64,000 nt of DNA. It comes from Oscillospiraceae bacterium. Its GTDB lineage: Bacteria; Bacillota; Clostridia; Oscillospirales; Oscillospiraceae. Both the position numbers and the translations under genes were made by a program. Of this stretch, positions 62,973 to 64,000 are shown piece after piece. The notes beneath the pieces were generated by a model. That model was not told where the DNA came from, searched no databases, and was given only the letters and a program-made list of their open reading frames with translations. The stretch covers positions 1 to 64,000 of the forward strand of contig JAFROD010000042.1 in NCBI GenBank assembly GCA_017429835.1, written 5' to 3'. How positions within the stretch are numbered: the first letter of the stretch is position 1; every line of letters begins with the position of its first letter.

Positions 62973-63452
62973 ATGGCGAAAGAATATAAACTGACCAGAG
63001 ATCGCTTAAAAGAACTGGAAGCGGAACTGCACTATCTGAAGACCACCAGAGAGAAGGAAGTTGCCGAGCAGATCAAGGAAGCGCGTTCTTTTGGCGACCT
63101 TTCCGAAAACAGCGAATATGACGAAGCGAAAAACGAACAGGCGAAGCTTTACGGCAGAATCACGGAGATCGAGAACATCATGTCTCACGCCGTCGTGATC
63201 GACGAAACGACGGACGCCGAAGAGGAAAACCGCGTCGGGATCGGCTGCACCGTAAAGGTGCGCGACGTTGAGCTCGACGAGACGGACGTCTTTGCAATCG
63301 TCGGGTCGCAGGAAGCGAATCCGATGGAAAACCGCATTTCCGACGACTCTCCCTTCGGCAAAGCGCTGCTTGGGAAGCTGATCGGCGAGATCGCAGAGGT
63401 AGAAGCGCCTGCCGGCACGATCCGCATTGAGATTCTGGACGTAAACCGCTGA
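62973..63452 (+). CDS. greA: Transcription elongation factor GreA
   Basis: This 159-residue protein has the GreA layout: an N-terminal coiled coil (about residues 10-75) with FGDLSENSEYDEAKNEQA at its tip, whose acidic residues enter the RNA polymerase secondary channel, and a C-terminal FKBP-like domain with NRISDDSPFGKALLG. It rescues backtracked polymerase by stimulating transcript cleavage. The start MAKEYKLTRD follows GGAGG. lysS follows 33 bases later. Confidence 0.96.
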   Translation: MAKEYKLTRDRLKELEAELHYLKTTREKEVAEQIKEARSFGDLSENSEYDEAKNEQAKLYGRITEIENIMSHAVVIDETTDAEEENRVGIGCTVKVRDVELDETDVFAIVGSQEANPMENRISDDSPFGKALLGKLIGEIAEVEAPAGTIRIEILDVNR

Positions 63453-63485
63453 ATACACTGCCTTACGGCAGAAATGGAGAAAACT

Positions 63486-64000
63486 ATGGCAAAGTTTGTA
63501 CCGCAGGAGGAACTCTCCCTGGTCGATCAGGTGAGAATCCGCAGAGAAAAGCTGGCGCAGCTCTGCGAGGAGGGAAGAAACCCCTTCGCACAGACAAAAT
63601 TTGACTTTACGACGACCAGCGCGCAGATCAAAGACCGCTTTGACGAGATGGAAGGTCAGCCCGTTGCGGTCGCAGGCCGCCTGATGAGCAAGCGCGGCAT
63701 GGGCAAGGTCATTTTTGCCGATTTGCAGGACTGTGACGGCCGCATTCAGCTTTATATCAAATTCGACGAAATGGCGGAGGCGGACTTTGAAGACTGCCGC
63801 AAGCTCGATATCGGCGACATCGTCGGCGTAAACGGCGACGTGTTCCGCACGCAGCGCGGTGAGATCTCCGTCCGTGCGAACAAGGTCACGCTTCTGAGCA
63901 AGGCGCTGCTGCCGCTGCCTGATAAATACCACGGGCTGACGAACGTGGAGACCCGCTACCGTCAGCGTTACGTTGATCTGATTGCCAATCCCGAGGTCAA
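63486..64000 (+). CDS. lysS: Lysyl-tRNA synthetase, class II (5' part)
   Basis: The first 171 codons are present and the gene runs off the window. The translation starts MAKFVPQEELSLVDQVRIRR and includes the LysS anticodon-binding OB fold (GRLMSKRGMGKVIFADLQD, then LYIKFDE) and the segment ETRYRQRYVDLIANPEV that precedes the catalytic core. It charges tRNA-Lys. GGAG lies 6 bases before the ATG. The greA-lysS order is common in Firmicutes. Confidence 0.95.
   Translation, partial: MAKFVPQEELSLVDQVRIRREKLAQLCEEGRNPFAQTKFDFTTTSAQIKDRFDEMEGQPVAVAGRLMSKRGMGKVIFADLQDCDGRIQLYIKFDEMAEADFEDCRKLDIGDIVGVNGDVFRTQRGEISVRANKVTLLSKALLPLPDKYHGLTNVETRYRQRYVDLIANPEV

Overview
The window comes from the chromosome of an anaerobic, probably spore-forming, GC-rich Clostridia, most likely an Oscillospiraceae/Ruminococcaceae-type gut bacterium. 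This is inferred from gene content: a one-chain pyruvate:ferredoxin oxidoreductase, a GGGtGRT protein with a NifU-like partner, a Na+-pumping decarboxylase, sporulation protein YunB, a MurT/GatD pair, RecD2, a BaiN-type flavoprotein, and consensus sigma-A promoters with Gram-positive ribosome binding sites. Genes are dense on both strands. I saw no rRNA, tRNA, CRISPR array, prophage or transposase gene.

Layout. 0.1-7.1 kb (minus): the Fe-S pair, an exported phosphodiester glycosidase and PFOR. 7.3-10.9 kb (plus): yifB-thiI-pncC-vanZ. 10.9-14.2 kb: a TPR/leucine-rich-repeat membrane protein divergent from a MATE transporter. 14.2-20.7 kb (minus): a kinase-like receptor with a degenerate catalytic loop, followed 32 bp later by a decarboxylase operon (alpha, gamma, biotin carrier, beta). 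20.9-25.3 kb: a zinc-ribbon/Ig-like membrane protein, PAP2, GtrA, small envelope proteins, DUF1294 and DUF896. 25.4-34.1 kb (plus): two flavoproteins, then recD2-comF-mreB-NodB-like deacetylase. 34.2-40 kb (minus): ABC exporter, clostripain-family protease, O-antigen-ligase-like protein. 40.3-45.4 kb (minus): a complete branched-chain amino acid ABC operon preceded by a small hydrophobic ORF and an intrinsic terminator. 45.4-47.9 kb (minus): acyl-CoA synthetase and a DUF1624 acyltransferase. 48-55.2 kb (plus): pcrA-yunB-ligA and murT-gatD. 55.2-56.7 kb (minus): FMN riboswitch with ribU, and a DUF4830 protein. 56.7-64 kb (plus): rsuA, a PucR-type regulator, ftsEX with a murein hydrolase, a C-terminal processing protease, greA and the start of lysS.

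The most unusual structure is a pair of ~250-bp, non-coding, terminal-inverted-repeat elements (24828-25079 and, inverted, 40043-40292). They share conserved stem-loops with compensatory base changes. Each sits between two perfect 32- or 35-bp direct repeats that are complete terminator-type hairpins. This looks like a miniature mobile element that inserts at terminator hairpins and duplicates the whole hairpin. Other points worth a second look are a GatD homologue without its catalytic Cys and His, the possible attenuator ahead of the liv operon, the kinase-like receptor with FGN in place of HRD, and a hairpin-rich leader ahead of the Fe-S pair.

Functionally the window links central anaerobic metabolism (PFOR, Na+-decarboxylase), wall growth and division (MreB, FtsEX with hydrolase, MurT/GatD, deacetylase, CtpA), DNA maintenance (PcrA, LigA, RecD2) and nutrient uptake (Liv, RibU).
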